From Scortum barcoo (lineage: Eukaryota; Chordata; Actinopteri; Centrarchiformes; Terapontidae): a DNA stretch of 64,000 nucleotides. Each line of letters begins with the position of its first letter. Position 1 is the first letter of the stretch. The DNA is taken from contig CM041546.1 in assembly GCA_023238725.1 (NCBI GenBank), positions 17,933,492-17,997,491 of the forward strand, in the 5' to 3' direction. Below, one piece after another: positions 62,601-64,000 of this stretch. A program made the position numbers and the translations under genes. The notes beneath the pieces are model-generated. The model was not told where the DNA came from. It saw only the letters and a list, made by a program, of their open reading frames with translations, and made no database searches.

Positions 62601-64000
62601 CACCTTGCACCTTTACAAATGTATGTCAAACAAGCGTGCTAATTACATCATGTGTTCAGCAATCTCCTAAATGAAAGACTGTTGCAAGCTGCCAGAGGGC
62701 AACAGATGGCAGTGCATACAATAAGGTGTTATGGGATCCAAAGAAACACAATCTGCAAACAAAGACCATTTATTTCTACCAGTCAGACCTCAAGGGGACT
62801 TGTGCTCTACATTTTTGAGCTAACATACTGCTCACGACATCAGGCCGTATGGTTGCATTGCTAGGCTACTGTGGGAAAGTCCAAGAAGATGTCAACTTAG
62901 TGACGCTGTCTGAGAATTGACACAGCAGCGGCAGTCAGAACACTTACATCTGGGAGTGGCCTAGTTACAGACTTCCTCTGCTGTTAGCAACTGAGCAGCT
63001 CAGGTTTTATGTTGCTTCAGAGCAGTCAGACCCAAGACAGACATTTAGGTCACACGCACAGTTGTTTAATACTTTAATACAGAACCAGCCATACTTCAAA
63101 GATCTGCCAAAGAAACAAGTATAACAGAATCCAGAGGGTGGCAGGGGGAAAAAGTGTGGTTATTAATAGAAGACAAGGAGTCCCATGATCATTTTGTTAA
63201 GAGCTCTTCTGTGTGACATTAAGTTATGAACCTGAGCAAGGGTACTTGGGGCTTACAGCTAATCCAGATCCATAAATAGGCCACAAAGCTTAATCAGTCA
63301 ATACAAAAATGATAGTGTGATAAGTTCATTTATATATCTTAAATTTAACTCTTAAAGTTCTATGTAGACTTCTTTTTATCACTCATCACCTTTCCATATC
63401 ATAGCAATGCCTCATTATTCTCATATTTAAAAGGTAAATTAAGATAAACCTTAAATCTGTCACAGCAGATGTTAATCTTGTAAAACATTAGCCCATAGCC
63501 ATTAAATTGATGGCTGATTCAATGTAAGTGATGATATTGCTCACCCCAACAGAAACTGTGAAACAGCAGCTCACAGGACTGTTTCTTTCAATTCTCAAAG
63601 AAAGAAAATGCCTGTTCAAACAACCAAGCTCCGCAAATTAAGTCATTTACACAAAATCAATAAAAAGATGGGCAGTGTAGTCCTCGCAGAGAGGCCAAAG
63701 AGGTCACGACTGGATGGACTAAATGCATTACTGTTGCCTCAAGCTGTGGCACACTCAACACTGGATCTCACAGTGACACTAAATGACCCATTATCATTCA
63801 TGGGTGACCAGGAGGGACAAGTGAAGACTGTGCATGCTGGAGAACCAAGAGGCAAAAGAGACAAAAAGCCATTTCAGTATCACTTCTGATCCTTCTCAAC
63901 GTAAAAGCCCTCAACAGGCTCGGATAAAAGGCTCCGCAGAGGAAGTCTGAAAGGTCTGACCCTCTTTAAGTGTAGACGGTTTAACACATCCTTAAATCTC
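59616..64000 (-). other. slc9a1: slc9a1 intron 1 (partial): exon 1 not found
   Basis: I searched the minus strand for the segment expected just before GFHLIP (the end of the first exon in vertebrate NHE1, rich in Leu and Ala and ending near Met-Lys) and found no match. The start codon therefore lies right of the window. An A run occurs at 60570-60584 and TA/CA repeats near 60836-60850. A 167-codon minus-strand open frame (61938-62441) matches nothing I know. Confidence 0.6.

Overview
This is vertebrate nuclear DNA, almost certainly from a teleost fish. The coding exons are short, have GT-AG boundaries and sit in long AT-rich introns. The protein sequences are vertebrate orthologues, and the dispersed repeats resemble families I know from percomorph fish genomes. 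There is no sign of prokaryotic organisation: no operons, CRISPR, phage or insertion sequences.

Two protein-coding genes are supported, both on the minus strand. (1) slc9a1 (Na+/H+ exchanger 1, NHE1) fills 45807-59615. Twelve coding exons (numbered 2 to 13 here) read in one frame from the first transmembrane core to the stop codon, 712 residues in all. Exon 1, with the start codon and N-terminus, lies beyond the right edge. (2) man1c1 (Golgi class I alpha-1,2-mannosidase IC) has only its first coding exon here, 29727-30284. It encodes the cytosolic tail, the membrane anchor and the luminal stem. The remaining exons lie beyond the left edge, so 1-29726 is read as part of a very long first intron.

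Layout: 1-29726 is man1c1 intron 1, with an AG/CT microsatellite of about 150 bp, two dispersed-repeat copies, several CA tracts and a 16-base G run. 29727-31560 is man1c1 exon 1 inside a CpG-rich promoter region bordered by simple repeats. 31560-44100 is intergenic, with transposon remnants and no convincing gene. About 44100-45806 is the probable slc9a1 3' UTR. 45807-59615 holds the slc9a1 exons. 59616-64000 is slc9a1 intron 1.

The two genes are not functionally linked: one regulates cytosolic pH and cell volume at the plasma membrane, the other trims N-glycans in the Golgi. The best lead is a phase-neutral 57-base exon in the slc9a1 tail (46588-46644), which human NHE1 appears to lack. It inserts 19 residues directly after the serine equivalent to human Ser703, so inclusion would split the RSK/14-3-3 docking site and skipping would restore the human-like sequence. 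A near-perfect 67-base hairpin in slc9a1 intron 6 is the most unusual non-coding structure. I saw no clear evidence of a new multi-gene system.
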